From Microvirga calopogonii (GTDB lineage: Bacteria; Pseudomonadota; Alphaproteobacteria; Rhizobiales; Beijerinckiaceae), in the NCBI RefSeq assembly GCF_003347665.1, contig NZ_QDGA01000004.1, forward strand, positions 62,001-126,000: a stretch of DNA of 64,000 bases, in the 5' to 3' direction. The position numbers and the translations under genes are program-made. Each line of letters opens with the position of its first letter. Position 1 is the stretch's first letter. The notes under the pieces were generated by a model that was not told the DNA's origin, searched no databases, and saw nothing but the letters and a program-made list of their open reading frames with translations. This document shows, piece by piece, positions 41,787-50,585 of the stretch.

Positions 41787-42845
41787 ATGAGAACGACATT
41801 CGTCTCAACCATGTCGCTTTGGAATTCATCCAAATCGACCCTCGACAAGCTCCAGAGCGGCCTCACGAAAGCCAACACGGAGCTGACGACGGGCCGGCAC
41901 GCGGATATCGGGCTTGCTCTCGGGCACAAGGTCGGGGAATCGCTCTCCCTGCGCCAGCAGAGAGCGGAGATCGACACGCTCACCGACAGCAACAGTCTGG
42001 CCCTTCAGCGTCTCAAGACGACGACGGCAGCTCTCGACAGCATCCGTGAGACCGCGACCAAGTTCAGGGATGCCCTGGTGGGATTGCCCGCAAATCCTCC
42101 GGTGGAAACCATCAAAGGGCAGGCCGCCGCCTACATGAGCAGCCTGGTGGGCGACCTCAACGTCTCCATCGGCGGACGATACGTTTTCGGCGGCATCAAT
42201 ACGACGACGGCGCCCGCCAACGGCTATGCCAACGGGACACCGGCTTCGCTCAAGGACCTGGTCGCGGGTGCATTCTCCGCACCGGCGACATCCGGCGGCT
42301 TCGGTTTCCCGCAGAGCGACCCGCTCGTCTCCGGGATTTCTCCGGCCGATATGGAAGCCTTTCTGGACGGCCCCTTCAAGCAGATCTTCGAAGGATCGGG
42401 ATGGGACGCATTCTCGAATGCCTCCGACCAGAATATCCAGAGCTTGATCTCGCCCACGGAAAAGGTCGAGACATCCACGAACGCGAATACGACGCCTATT
42501 CGTCAGATCGCAATGGCATACACGATGATCTTCGATCTCGGCATCGAGTCGCTCAGCGCCGCGACGCGAGATGTGGTGATCACGAAAGCCGTCCAGATCC
42601 TGTCGAGCGCCGTCAGCGGCGTCATCGATGTGCAGGCAAGCGTCGGCACCTCGCAGGCGAAGGCCGAGAGCGCCAACGTGAGAATGGATCTGCAGAAGTC
42701 GATCTTCGAGGAGCGCATCGGCAAGCTCGAAGCCGTCGATCCTGCGGAGGCAAAAATCCGCGTCGATCAACTCATGACCCAGATCCAAACATCCTATTCG
42801 CTCACGGCCCAGCTCAAGCAGCTGAGTCTGATCAACTATCTCTAG
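41787..42845 (+). CDS. flgL: Hook-filament junction protein FlgL (HAP3)
   Basis: This 352-residue protein forms the second junction layer. It shares the flagellin-like ends: an N-terminal helix with LDKLQSGLTKANTELTTGR and a C-terminal helix AKIRVDQLMTQIQTSYSLTAQ, here seen as QIQTSYSLTAQLKQLS. The internal GGRYVFGGINT is typical of FlgL. It needs chaperoning by FlgN, for which a candidate is encoded at 48.2 kb. Confidence 0.93.
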   Translation: MRTTFVSTMSLWNSSKSTLDKLQSGLTKANTELTTGRHADIGLALGHKVGESLSLRQQRAEIDTLTDSNSLALQRLKTTTAALDSIRETATKFRDALVGLPANPPVETIKGQAAAYMSSLVGDLNVSIGGRYVFGGINTTTAPANGYANGTPASLKDLVAGAFSAPATSGGFGFPQSDPLVSGISPADMEAFLDGPFKQIFEGSGWDAFSNASDQNIQSLISPTEKVETSTNANTTPIRQIAMAYTMIFDLGIESLSAATRDVVITKAVQILSSAVSGVIDVQASVGTSQAKAESANVRMDLQKSIFEERIGKLEAVDPAEAKIRVDQLMTQIQTSYSLTAQLKQLSLINYL

Positions 42846-42860
42846 TCCCGGATCTTATCC

Positions 42861-43208
42861 ATGTATCGATTTTCGTATGCAGAAGTTGTCGAAGACGCTC
42901 CCAGGGAATGTCGGCAACGCGAGTATGAAATCTTCGGGCAGGCAATCGGATTCCTCAAGGCTGCCGACGGCCTTCCGTCCAATTCTCCCGAGATGAACCA
43001 CGCCGTTGAGTTTCTCCAGCGGCTCTGGACGGTCTTCGTCAAGGACCTGGCGCATCCCGACAACGAGCTTCCTGATAAACTCAAGGCGCAGCTCATCTCG
43101 ATAGGCTTTTGGGTGATGCGGGAGACCGGCCGCATCGCCTGTGGTGAACACAACAATCTGACCGCGCTGATCGACATCAATTCCATGATCCAGGAGGGGC
43201 TGAAATGA
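42861..43208 (+). CDS. flaF: Flagellin synthesis regulator FlaF
   Basis: This 115-residue helical protein belongs to FlaF, found only in alphaproteobacteria. The signatures are an N-terminal MYRFSYAEV, the central LWTVFVKDLAHPDNELPDKLKA (recognised by LWTVFVKDLA), and LISIGFWVMRET. FlaF promotes flagellin synthesis or secretion and is opposed by FlbT in Caulobacter. The stop overlaps flbT (ATGA), matching the usual coupled pair. Confidence 0.93.
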   Translation: MYRFSYAEVVEDAPRECRQREYEIFGQAIGFLKAADGLPSNSPEMNHAVEFLQRLWTVFVKDLAHPDNELPDKLKAQLISIGFWVMRETGRIACGEHNNLTALIDINSMIQEGLK

Positions 43209-43624
43209 AAGCCAAAATGCGGTTCTCCCTTAAGGCCGGCGAGCGCATCTTCATCAACGGTGCCGTCCTGACGGTCAGCCAGAAGGTGACGTTGAGCCTT
43301 TTGAACGAGGCGCGCTTTCTGCTCGAGAGCCATGTCCTCCAGGTTTCTGAGGCGACGACTCCGATGCGCCAGCTCTATTTCGTCGTGCAGTCCCTCTTGA
43401 TCAACCCGCAGGAGGCGGGCAAGGTCATGGGAGCCTTCCGTAAGCTGCACGAGGCGCTGATCCAGGTCGCCACCGATGAACCGGCCAAAGAAGCCCTGAG
43501 CAAGGTCGCCGATCTGGTGGAAGCCGATCGGACGTTCGAGGCTCTCAAGCTCATCCGAACCCTGTTCGAGCCGGTCGAGGCTCGCCCCGCCGCACCGGTG
43601 GAAGCCGCGGTTCAAGCGGCGTAA
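43205..43624 (+). CDS. flbT: Flagellin mRNA regulator FlbT
   Basis: This 139-residue protein matches FlbT, which binds the 5' leader of flagellin mRNA and controls its stability until the hook is finished. The N-terminal beta part (RFSLKAGERIFINGAVL) and the following helix (EARFLLESHVLQ) are family-typical, as is TTPMRQLYFVVQSLL. The flagellin gene at 51.8 kb has a long structured leader that could be the target. The start overlaps the flaF stop. Confidence 0.93.
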   Translation: MKAKMRFSLKAGERIFINGAVLTVSQKVTLSLLNEARFLLESHVLQVSEATTPMRQLYFVVQSLLINPQEAGKVMGAFRKLHEALIQVATDEPAKEALSKVADLVEADRTFEALKLIRTLFEPVEARPAAPVEAAVQAA

Positions 43625-43639
43625 TCCTGGAGCCTCATC

Positions 43640-44038
43640 ATGAACGTCTCCTCCGTTTCCAGCCCCGTCGCCGCTCAGCGGTCCACGTCGACGAGCGACA
43701 CGTCCTCCACGGCGAGCTACGACAACTTCCTGAAGCTGCTGATGGCGCAGATGAAGAATCAGGATCCGACCGAGCCCATGAAGTCGACCGACTACATGGC
43801 CCAGCTCGCGACCTTCTCCCAGGTCGAGCAGACCGTGAAGAGCAATTCCAAGCTGGACGCCCTCCTGGCCTCGTCGGCTCTCTCGCAGGCTGACAGCGTC
43901 ATCGGCCGCACGATCTCGACGGCCGACGGCAAGATCTCCGGTCAGGTCACGTCCGTCACGATCGTCAGCGAAGGCGCCGTCGCCAAATTGACCAACGGGG
44001 ATCAGGTTCTTCTGGGCCCGGGCGTCATCGTGAGCTGA
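43640..44038 (+). CDS. flgD: Hook-capping scaffold protein FlgD
   Basis: This 132-residue short FlgD has the conserved N-terminal region YDNFLKLLMAQMKNQDPTEPMKSTDYMAQLATFSQVEQ, recognised here by the NQDPTEPMKSTDYMAQL core. A small beta part (ISTADGKISGQVTSV) follows. It lacks the longer FlgD C-terminal domains of enteric bacteria, as usual in rhizobia. It caps the growing hook. It is followed by fliQ after two bases. Confidence 0.94.
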   Translation: MNVSSVSSPVAAQRSTSTSDTSSTASYDNFLKLLMAQMKNQDPTEPMKSTDYMAQLATFSQVEQTVKSNSKLDALLASSALSQADSVIGRTISTADGKISGQVTSVTIVSEGAVAKLTNGDQVLLGPGVIVS

Positions 44039-44040
44039 CG

Positions 44041-44307
44041 ATGAACGAAGTCGACGCCCTGGAACTCGTTCGGGCCGCCATCTGGACCGTCATCATCGCC
44101 GCGGGACCGGCCGTCGCCGCAGCGATGATCATCGGCATCGTCATCGCCCTGGTTCAGGCCCTGACGCAGATCCAGGAGGTCACTCTCACGTTCATCCCAA
44201 AGATCATCGCCATCCTGGTGGTGGCTCTCGTGACCGGCTCGTTCGTCGGCTCGCAGATCTTCGCCTTCACGGAACTCGTCTACGGCAAGATTGTAACAGG
44301 GTTCTAG
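44041..44307 (+). CDS. fliQ: Flagellar export gate protein FliQ
   Basis: This 88-residue protein has two hydrophobic helices (about 15-40 and 52-77), the normal FliQ layout. The core is IGIVIALVQALTQIQEVTLTFIPKI, here seen as ALVQALTQIQEVTLTF, which is highly conserved. It forms the gate pore with FliP and FliR. Last gene of the flgE unit; a 14-mer box and flhA follow within 100 bases. Confidence 0.96.
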   Translation: MNEVDALELVRAAIWTVIIAAGPAVAAAMIIGIVIALVQALTQIQEVTLTFIPKIIAILVVALVTGSFVGSQIFAFTELVYGKIVTGF

Positions 44308-44338
44308 CCTGCCGAATGGGGCTTGGGCCAGAGCGGCG

Positions 44339-44352
44339 ACCCTCGCGCAAGC
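44339..44352 (+). promoter_or_regulatory. Flagellar 14-mer box upstream of flhA
   Basis: ACCCTCGCGCAAGC matches ASCYTCRYRCAAGS at all 14 positions and lies in the 96-base gap after fliQ, ending 51 bases before flhA. It suggests that flhA-fliR-...-cheR is a separate unit, although fliQ and flhA are close together. Confidence 0.58.
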
Positions 44353-44403
44353 TTCATGGTTCATGTGTCAGTCTCATCGTTCATCCGTTGAGCTGGCAGG
44401 CAC

Positions 44404-46479
44404 ATGGAAGCAAGTGAAGTTACAGCCCAGGGGCGCGGCAGGGATCTGGCGTTCGCCGGTGCCGTGGTCGGCATCCTTGCCATTCTCTTTCTCCCCATTC
44501 CGCCGATGGCGATCGATATGGGCCTTGCCCTCTCGGTCGCGCTGTCCGTCCTGATCCTGATGGTGGCGCTCTGGATTCAGAAGCCCCTCGAATTCTCGGC
44601 CTTTCCTACCGTCCTTCTCATCGCAACTTTGTTGCGGCTCGCGCTGAGCATCGCGTCGACCCGTCTCATCCTGTCCGATGGTCACAAAGGCGTCGATGCC
44701 GCGGGCCACGTGATCAGCGGCTTCTCCCAATTCGTGATGAGCGGCGATTTCGTCATCGGCATCGTCGTCTTCATCATCCTGATCACGGTCAACTTCCTCG
44801 TCATCACCAAGGGTGCGACCCGTATCGCCGAGGTCGGCGCCCGCTTCACGCTCGATGCCATTCCCGGCAAGCAGATGGCCATCGATGCGGACCTGTCTGC
44901 GGGCCTGATCGACGAGAAGGAAGCCCAGAAGAGGAGGCGTGAGCTCGAGGAGGAGAGCGCCTTCTTCGGATCCATGGACGGCGCCTCGAAATTCGTCCGC
45001 GGCGAGGCCGTCGCGAGCCTGATCACCATTGCCGTCAACATCTTCGGCGGCATCGTCATCGGCGTCACGCGCCACGGAATGCCCCTGTCCAAGGCGGCGG
45101 ACGTTTTCGTCCAACTCTCGGTCGGCGACGGTCTGGTCAGCCAGATCCCGGCTCTCGTCGTCTCCCTGGCCGCAGGCCTTCTGGTCTCGAAAGGCGGAAC
45201 GAGGGGACAAGCCCAGCAGGCCGTGCTCGGGCAGCTCGGCGCCTATCCGCGAGCCCTCATGGTGGCCGCCGCCCTGATGTTCGTCTTTTCCATCGTGCCC
45301 GGCCTGCCGATGATCCCGTTCCTCGTGCTCGGCGGCTGCATGAGCTTCATCGCCTACACGATTCCGAAGCAGAGAGCCGAGGAGGAGGCGAAGGTCCAGG
45401 CCAAGCTGGCGCAGGAGCAGCAGAAGAACCTCCTGGAATCGCGGGAATCGGTCAAGGAAACCCTGAAGCTCGCCGAGATCGAGCTGTGCCTCGGCAAGCA
45501 TCTGGCCTCCTACCTTGCGAGCTCACACGGGGATCTGGCGCACCGCGTCGGCAAGATGCGCAAGAAGTTCGCCCAGGATTACGGCTTCGTTCTGCCGGAC
45601 GTGAAGCTCTCCGACAGCCTGATGATCCCGCCGAAAAGCTACCAGATCAAAATCCACGGGACCGTCGTGGCGACACAGGAAGTCCGGCCCGGCGATCTTC
45701 TCGTCGTGCTCGGCGACGGACCGATCCCCGACGTTCCGGGGGACGAAGTGCGCGAGCCGGCCTTCGGCATGAAGGCCCTGTGGGTGTCAGACGTCTATAT
45801 GAGCGAGATCAAGCGGCAGGGCTTCCAGGCGGTCGATGGAGCATCGGTCCTCCTCACGCATCTGAGCGAGGTGATCCGCAACAACCTGCCCCAGCTCCTG
45901 TCCTACAAGGACGTGCGCAATCTTCTGGACGGCCTCGATTCGGAGTACAAGCGTCTGCTCGACGACATCTGTCCCTCGCAGATTTCCTATTCCGGCCTTC
46001 AATCCGTTCTGAAGCTCCTGCTCGCCGAGCGGGTGTCCATCCGCAACCTGAGTCTGATCCTGGAGGCGATCGCCGAAATCGCTCCCCATGCGCGCCGGGC
46101 CGAGCAGCTGGTAGAGCACGTGCGGGTTCGCATTGCCCAGCAGATCTGCGGCGACCTTGCAGAAGGTGGAGCCCTGAACGTGCTGAGGCTCGGCAACAAA
46201 TGGGACATCGCGTTCCATCAGAGCCTGAAGCGGGATCCAAAAGGCGACGTGGTCGAGTTCGACATCGATCCCCGTCTCGTGGAACAGTTCGGCGCCGAGG
46301 CATCGGACGCCATCAAGACGCGCATGGGCCAGGTTCAGACCTTTGCCGTCGTCACCGCGCCGGACGCGCGCCCCTATGTGCGCATGATCATCGAGCGCAT
46401 GTTCTCGTCCCTGCCTGTCCTGTCGCATCTGGAAATCGCCCGCGGCGTCGAGGTCAATTCGCTCGGGACGATCTCGTGA
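44404..46479 (+). CDS. flhA: Flagellar export gate protein FlhA
   Basis: At 691 residues this has the usual FlhA length. The N-terminal half (about 20-325) contains eight membrane helices and the FHIPEP-type loop region, including [41 protein letters not shown] and [15 protein letters not shown]. The C-terminal half (about 360-690) is the cytoplasmic ring domain that docks chaperone-substrate complexes. Its stop overlaps the GTG start of fliR (GTGA). Confidence 0.98.
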   Translation: MEASEVTAQGRGRDLAFAGAVVGILAILFLPIPPMAIDMGLALSVALSVLILMVALWIQKPLEFSAFPTVLLIATLLRLALSIASTRLILSDGHKGVDAAGHVISGFSQFVMSGDFVIGIVVFIILITVNFLVITKGATRIAEVGARFTLDAIPGKQMAIDADLSAGLIDEKEAQKRRRELEEESAFFGSMDGASKFVRGEAVASLITIAVNIFGGIVIGVTRHGMPLSKAADVFVQLSVGDGLVSQIPALVVSLAAGLLVSKGGTRGQAQQAVLGQLGAYPRALMVAAALMFVFSIVPGLPMIPFLVLGGCMSFIAYTIPKQRAEEEAKVQAKLAQEQQKNLLESRESVKETLKLAEIELCLGKHLASYLASSHGDLAHRVGKMRKKFAQDYGFVLPDVKLSDSLMIPPKSYQIKIHGTVVATQEVRPGDLLVVLGDGPIPDVPGDEVREPAFGMKALWVSDVYMSEIKRQGFQAVDGASVLLTHLSEVIRNNLPQLLSYKDVRNLLDGLDSEYKRLLDDICPSQISYSGLQSVLKLLLAERVSIRNLSLILEAIAEIAPHARRAEQLVEHVRVRIAQQICGDLAEGGALNVLRLGNKWDIAFHQSLKRDPKGDVVEFDIDPRLVEQFGAEASDAIKTRMGQVQTFAVVTAPDARPYVRMIIERMFSSLPVLSHLEIARGVEVNSLGTIS

Positions 46480-47231
46480 ACCAAGTCACGCCCGAGATCC
46501 TGCTGGCGATCTTCCTGATCTTCTGCCGGATCGGCGGATGCCTGATGATCGCTCCGGGCTTCTCGAGCAACCGGATCCCGGTGCATGTGCGGCTCTTCAT
46601 CGGCCTCGCCACCAGCCTGGCGCTGGCGCCGGTCCTTCTCGAGAAGGTTCAGGCGGGCATCACGTCGCAGGCTCCTGCGGCCATCCTCATCTATATCGGC
46701 AAGGAAACCCTGACCGGTCTCCTGATCGGTCTCCTCGGGCGCGTCTATTTCCTCGCCCTGCAGACCATGTTGAGCGCCGTTGCATTGGCCCTGAGCCTCG
46801 GCGGCATGCCGGGAACGCCGATCGACGAGGCGGAGCCTCTTCCGCCGATCAGCTCCTTCATCATGATGGTGGCGACGGCCGTTCTTTTCCTGTCCGACCT
46901 GCATTGGGAGTTCTTTCGTGGACTCATTGCCTCCTACTCGCGGCTGCCCGTGGGCGAAGGGCTGGCCATGAACCTCTCGCTGACGCAGCTGGTCGATCAG
47001 ATCGGCATTGCCTTCGTGCTGGCGCTCAGGATCAGCAGCCCCTTCATTCTGTATTCGGTCATCGTCAATCTGGCGGTCGGGCTCACCAACAAGCTCACGC
47101 CACAGATCCCGGTTTATTTCCTGGCGACACCATTCATCATGCTCGGCGGATTTCTGATCATCTACTTCGCCGCGACCGACTACGTGCTCCTTTTCATGGA
47201 GGCGTTCTCCGCCTGGCTTCGGAACGGATAA
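46476..47231 (+). CDS. fliR: Flagellar export gate protein FliR
   Basis: This 251-residue membrane protein has six predicted helices. The GTG start overlaps the flhA stop, and the protein begins [20 protein letters not shown], typical of FliR. Further signatures are [16 protein letters not shown]-type [15 protein letters not shown], a central [14 protein letters not shown], and [14 protein letters not shown] much longer open frame upstream in this phase is only the flhA shadow. It is followed five bases later by the small coiled-coil gene. Confidence 0.95.
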   Translation: MNQVTPEILLAIFLIFCRIGGCLMIAPGFSSNRIPVHVRLFIGLATSLALAPVLLEKVQAGITSQAPAAILIYIGKETLTGLLIGLLGRVYFLALQTMLSAVALALSLGGMPGTPIDEAEPLPPISSFIMMVATAVLFLSDLHWEFFRGLIASYSRLPVGEGLAMNLSLTQLVDQIGIAFVLALRISSPFILYSVIVNLAVGLTNKLTPQIPVYFLATPFIMLGGFLIIYFAATDYVLLFMEAFSAWLRNG

Positions 47232-47235
47232 TCCG

Positions 47236-47634
47236 ATGAAGCAGCGGATCCGGAAAATCGATCGTATCCTGAAGGTGCAGCAGCATCTCCAGAAGGAGGC
47301 CGAGCTGAAGCTCGTCACCCTCGAGCGGAAAGCGTCCGAGCTCAAGCTTGCCCAGGAAACGCTGATCCACACCATGAACGATCATGAGACGCTTCACGGC
47401 CTCTTCGTCGATGTCGCGGCCAAGCGCCTGCAGGCGCTCGCGTCCCAGGCCAGCGTCGTGGAAAAGGCCAAGGTCGCCCAGAAAGCCGTTGCCATCGACA
47501 AGGCCATGCAGGCGAAGCGGGCGGAGAAGATGTTGTCCGGCCTCAAGGAGCAGGAACGCCGTGACAGCGAGAAGAAGGATCTCGCTTCCATCATCGAGCT
47601 GCTTGCAAAAGGCGAGGGCGCAAGCTTCCCGTAA
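47236..47634 (+). CDS. Small coiled-coil protein, possible FliJ
   Basis: This 132-residue, almost wholly helical, highly charged protein (rich in Lys, Glu, Leu and Ala) has no membrane segment. It begins MKQRIRKIDRILKVQQHLQKEAELKL, similar in style to the FliJ opening, with VQQHLQKEAE at about 14-23. FliJ is the stalk of the export ATPase and an escort for chaperones. FliJ proteins diverge strongly, so the call rests on size, coiled coil, position after fliR and absence of another fliJ in the window. Confidence 0.5.
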   Translation: MKQRIRKIDRILKVQQHLQKEAELKLVTLERKASELKLAQETLIHTMNDHETLHGLFVDVAAKRLQALASQASVVEKAKVAQKAVAIDKAMQAKRAEKMLSGLKEQERRDSEKKDLASIIELLAKGEGASFP

Positions 47635-47683
47635 GCTAGCCGGGTTAAACCTTCTCCCAAGTCTGAAATGTGAGAGATGCGAG

Positions 47684-48196
47684 ATGGCGATCAGCCCGCC
47701 CTCAGATATTATCAACGACGTCGCCAGGGCCGCGGATCCCGCACGCTATCAGGCCGCGACCCAAAAGCTTGCCGATGGCGCATCCGCTCTGGACGGCGCC
47801 AGCTTCGACGACGCCATGAAGTCCATGGCAGGCCAGCCTCTGATGGCGCCCGGCGCCGACATCTACATGCTGCGAAACGCGCTTCGTAACGACGCCGAGT
47901 CAACAGGCGCGGCCAAGGCGAAGAAGGCTCATCAGGAATTCGAAGCCTATATCCTCCAGACGTTCGTCGAATCCATGCTGCCCAAGGATGCGGAGAACAC
48001 GTACGGCAAAGGCAATGCAGGCTCCATCTGGAAATCCATGATGGCGGAGCAGATCGGCGCGCAGATCTCGAAGGCGGGCGGAATCGGAATCGCAAAGCGG
48101 CTTCTCGACGCGCAGGACGGCGCACGTTCGTCCGACATCCGGGTCCCTCCGACGCCTGCCTCGTTTTCAGGCCAGATCGAATCCAAGAAGACATGA
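47684..48196 (+). CDS. flgJ: Rod-binding protein, FlgJ N-terminal type
   Basis: This 170-residue protein has a rod-binding domain at about 70-150: KAHQEFEAYILQTFVESMLP, recognised by the FEAYILQTFVESMLP core, then GNAGSIWKSMMAEQIG and a closing GGIGIAKRLLDAQ. This is the N-terminal half of FlgJ, the rod cap, without its muramidase half, as is usual in alphaproteobacteria (annotated CheL in some genomes). The start at 47684 follows GAGAGATGCGAG; the longer open frame belongs to the preceding gene's shadow. The separate transglycosylase at 30.0 kb could supply the cutting activity. Confidence 0.85.
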   Translation: MAISPPSDIINDVARAADPARYQAATQKLADGASALDGASFDDAMKSMAGQPLMAPGADIYMLRNALRNDAESTGAAKAKKAHQEFEAYILQTFVESMLPKDAENTYGKGNAGSIWKSMMAEQIGAQISKAGGIGIAKRLLDAQDGARSSDIRVPPTPASFSGQIESKKT

Positions 48197-48239
48197 CGCG
48201 GCCGGTGCCGACCATCGTCCCTAAGCAGGAAGCAACACG

Positions 48240-48584
48240 ATGCTGATGAAGTCCCTCGATCGCCTTGAAGAAACCCTGGATCTGGAAACGGCTGCCCTCA
48301 TGGCGCGCGACCTGTCCAATCTGGACGAGTTCAACCGGCGCAAGAGCCAATGCCTTCTCGAGATCAGCCGGATGGTCCGGACGGCCGATATCCACGCCCT
48401 GGATCAGAAGGCGACGAAGCGCCTGCAGGGTCTTCAGGCCAAGATCGAAACGAACCAGGACATGCTGCGGCGGCACATGCAGGCCGTGCAGGAAGTTGCG
48501 AGCATCATCTCGACGGCCATTCAGAAGGCCGAGTCCGACAGCACGTACTCGGCCTACATGAACAAGGCGGGCTTCGGCGCATGA
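48240..48584 (+). CDS. FlgN-like chaperone for hook-filament junction proteins
   Basis: This 114-residue helical protein opens with LDRLEETLDLETAALMARDL and NLDEFNRRKSQCLLEISR. This is the leucine/glutamate helix pattern of FlgN, in which a single L..LL..E..AL helix binds FlgK and FlgL. It ends with a Ser/Tyr-rich tail STYSAYMNKAGF. FlgN family members are poorly conserved, so function is inferred from size, helix pattern and location. The stop overlaps the next gene (ATGA). Confidence 0.6.
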   Translation: MLMKSLDRLEETLDLETAALMARDLSNLDEFNRRKSQCLLEISRMVRTADIHALDQKATKRLQGLQAKIETNQDMLRRHMQAVQEVASIISTAIQKAESDSTYSAYMNKAGFGA

Positions 48585-49030
48585 TCAAGAACGTCATGGC
48601 GGGATTCTGGGTCTGCGCGGTCACGCTGGCTTCCTGCTATGCGGCCGTGACCTGGGCCGTCGGTAAGCCGCCCGCGGAGGAGAAGGGGAATTACGAGGGG
48701 CTTCAGTACAAGAAGCTGCCCGCGATGAATATCCCGATCGTTGCCGAGGGGGCCGTGCGGGGCTACGTGGTCGCGAACCTGGTCTTCACGGCCGACGCCA
48801 AGACCCTGCGCGAGATTTCCGTTCCGCCCGAGGCCTTCATCCAGGACGAGGTCTTCCGCCACGTCTATGCCGACGAGACGCTCGATTTCAAAAGGCTCTC
48901 CCGATACAACGTCAACGGCATGATCGCGAGCGTCCGGGAAAAGATCAACAAACGGCTGGGGGCCGAGATCGTCAAGGAGATCCTGGTCGAGAACTTCAAC
49001 TTCGTCGACAAATCCGACATCCGTTCATAG
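48581..49030 (+). CDS. Single-pass membrane protein with FliL-like periplasmic domain
   Basis: This 149-residue protein has one N-terminal transmembrane helix (about 5-26) and a periplasmic domain. That domain shows YVVANLVFTADAKTLRE, EVFRHVYADETLDF and a C-terminal helix-strand pair VREKINKRLGAEIVKEILVENFNFV. The order of an early beta pair, a regulatory helix and a final helix plus strand resembles FliL. It has no close match I can recall, so the assignment is structural guesswork. The bona fide FliL is at 22.5 kb. It is translationally coupled to the FlgN-like gene. Confidence 0.55.
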   Translation: MIKNVMAGFWVCAVTLASCYAAVTWAVGKPPAEEKGNYEGLQYKKLPAMNIPIVAEGAVRGYVVANLVFTADAKTLREISVPPEAFIQDEVFRHVYADETLDFKRLSRYNVNGMIASVREKINKRLGAEIVKEILVENFNFVDKSDIRS

Positions 49031-49081
49031 CACCCACGCCTGTTCCGAAGTGGCCGGGCGATGAGGCCTGGAAAGATTTTC

Positions 49082-49465
49082 ATGAACTATTGCCTGATCA
49101 TTGATGACTCCCGCGTGATCCGAAAGGTCTCCCGCGACATCGTCGAAAGCCTCGACTTCCGCGTTTCGGAGGCGGAGAACGGCGAAGCAGGTCTTGCAGC
49201 CTGCCGGACCGAGATGCCGGACGTGATCCTCCTCGACTGGAACATGCCCGTCATGGACGGCTACAGCTTCCTCAAGGCGCTTCGGGCTACACCGGAGGGT
49301 CGTGCGCCGAAGGTCGTTTTCTGCACGACGGAGAACGGCCTCGACCATATCACGCGCGCTCTGGAAGCAGGCGCGGACGAGTACGTGATGAAGCCCTTCG
49401 ACAGGGACATTCTCGCGGCAAAATTCCAAGAGCTGGGCGTTCTTCCGGCATCGCATTCGGCGTGA
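49082..49465 (+). CDS. cheY: Chemotaxis response regulator CheY (second copy)
   Basis: This 127-residue receiver begins MNYCLIIDDSRVIRK. Acidic residues D8-D9, phosphoacceptor D52 in LLDWNMPVMDGY, the Thr in FCTTENG and the Lys in VMKPFD are all present. It is only about one third identical by eye to the CheY at 9.9 kb. Four bases separate its stop from cheB. In bacteria with two CheY proteins, one often drives the motor and the other acts as a phosphate sink; which is which is unknown. The ATG at 49082 has GGAAAGA upstream; an in-frame ATG at 49061 is less likely. Confidence 0.93.
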   Translation: MNYCLIIDDSRVIRKVSRDIVESLDFRVSEAENGEAGLAACRTEMPDVILLDWNMPVMDGYSFLKALRATPEGRAPKVVFCTTENGLDHITRALEAGADEYVMKPFDRDILAAKFQELGVLPASHSA

Positions 49466-49469
49466 GATC

Positions 49470-50585
49470 ATGGCTCTTTCTCCCGTAACCCGGACGAGAC
49501 CGGCTCCCGGCCGTCTCACCCGCGTGATGATCGTGGACGACAGCGCGGTCATTCGCGGCATGATCGGCCGATGGCTCACCGAAGCGGGCGGCTTCGAGAT
49601 CGTCGCGACGGCGTCGAACGGCCGGATGGCCGTCGATGCGGCGGCTCGCGCAACGCCCGAGATCATCCTGCTCGATCTCGAGATGCCCGAGGTCGACGGC
49701 CTTGCGGCCCTGCCGCTGATCCTGAAGGCGCAACCGGCGAGCAAGGTGATCGTGATCTCGACCCTCACACAGAGGAACGCGGAGATCTCGCTGAAGTGCC
49801 TCTCGCTCGGCGCGGTCGATTATCTGGCGAAGCCGGAAAGCGCCCGCGCTCCGGGCGCCGCGAACGAGTTCCGCCGCGAGCTCGTCGAGAAGATGCGGGC
49901 CTTGAGCGAAACGACGGCCCGGCCACCCCGAGTGTCCGCGGCGCTTGCTCCGAAACCGGCCTCTCCCGCGCCGCTGCCGCTTCCGCGGGCAGGCGCCACG
50001 AAGCCGCAATGCCTGCTCATCGGCTCGTCCACGGGCGGCCCGCGAGCCGTCGAGCGCGTTCTCATGGACATGAAGCCTGCGCTGTCGAGGATCCCGGTGC
50101 TGATCGTCCAGCACATGCCGGCGATGTTCACGGCCGTCTTCGCGGACCATCTTCAAACCCTGCTGTCCGTTCCGGCCCGGGAGGCGCGCGATGGCGACGC
50201 AGTCGCGCCCGGAACGATCCTCGTGGCGCCCGGCGGGCGGCACATGGGCGTCGTCTCGTCGGGAGGCAAGGCGATGGTCCGCTTGAATGACGGGCAACCG
50301 GAGAACTTCTGCCGCCCGGCCGTCGACGTGCTGTTCCGCGAGGCTGCGGCCGTCTACGGCGCGTCGGCGCTCGCCGTCGTCCTGACCGGCATGGGGTCTG
50401 ACGGGACTCATGGCGCGCGCCACCTCACGAAGGCGGGCGCGACCGTGATCGCCCAGGACGAAGCGACGAGCATCGTCTGGGGCATGCCGGGCAGCATCGT
50501 GAAGGCGGGCCTCGCCCACGAGGTCCTTCCGCTGGAATCCATCGGCCGTTCGCTGAAAGGCCTCATCACCGGAGCTTCGACATGA
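49470..50585 (+). CDS. cheB: Protein-glutamate methylesterase/deamidase CheB
   Basis: This 371-residue protein has a receiver domain (about 15-135, phosphoacceptor D69 in LLDLEMPEVDG). A Pro/Ala-rich linker leads to a methylesterase domain (about 180-365). The catalytic triad is visible: Ser in IGSSTGGPRAVE (near 187), His in VQHMPAMF, and Asp in MGSDGTHGAR. It removes methyl groups from chemoreceptors when phosphorylated by CheA. The stop overlaps cheR (ATGA). Confidence 0.96.
   Translation: MALSPVTRTRPAPGRLTRVMIVDDSAVIRGMIGRWLTEAGGFEIVATASNGRMAVDAAARATPEIILLDLEMPEVDGLAALPLILKAQPASKVIVISTLTQRNAEISLKCLSLGAVDYLAKPESARAPGAANEFRRELVEKMRALSETTARPPRVSAALAPKPASPAPLPLPRAGATKPQCLLIGSSTGGPRAVERVLMDMKPALSRIPVLIVQHMPAMFTAVFADHLQTLLSVPAREARDGDAVAPGTILVAPGGRHMGVVSSGGKAMVRLNDGQPENFCRPAVDVLFREAAAVYGASALAVVLTGMGSDGTHGARHLTKAGATVIAQDEATSIVWGMPGSIVKAGLAHEVLPLESIGRSLKGLITGAST

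Noticed and set aside
45486-46475. Long 5' extension of the fliR frame
   Set aside because: It overlaps flhA in another phase. FliR homology begins exactly at the GTG at 46476.
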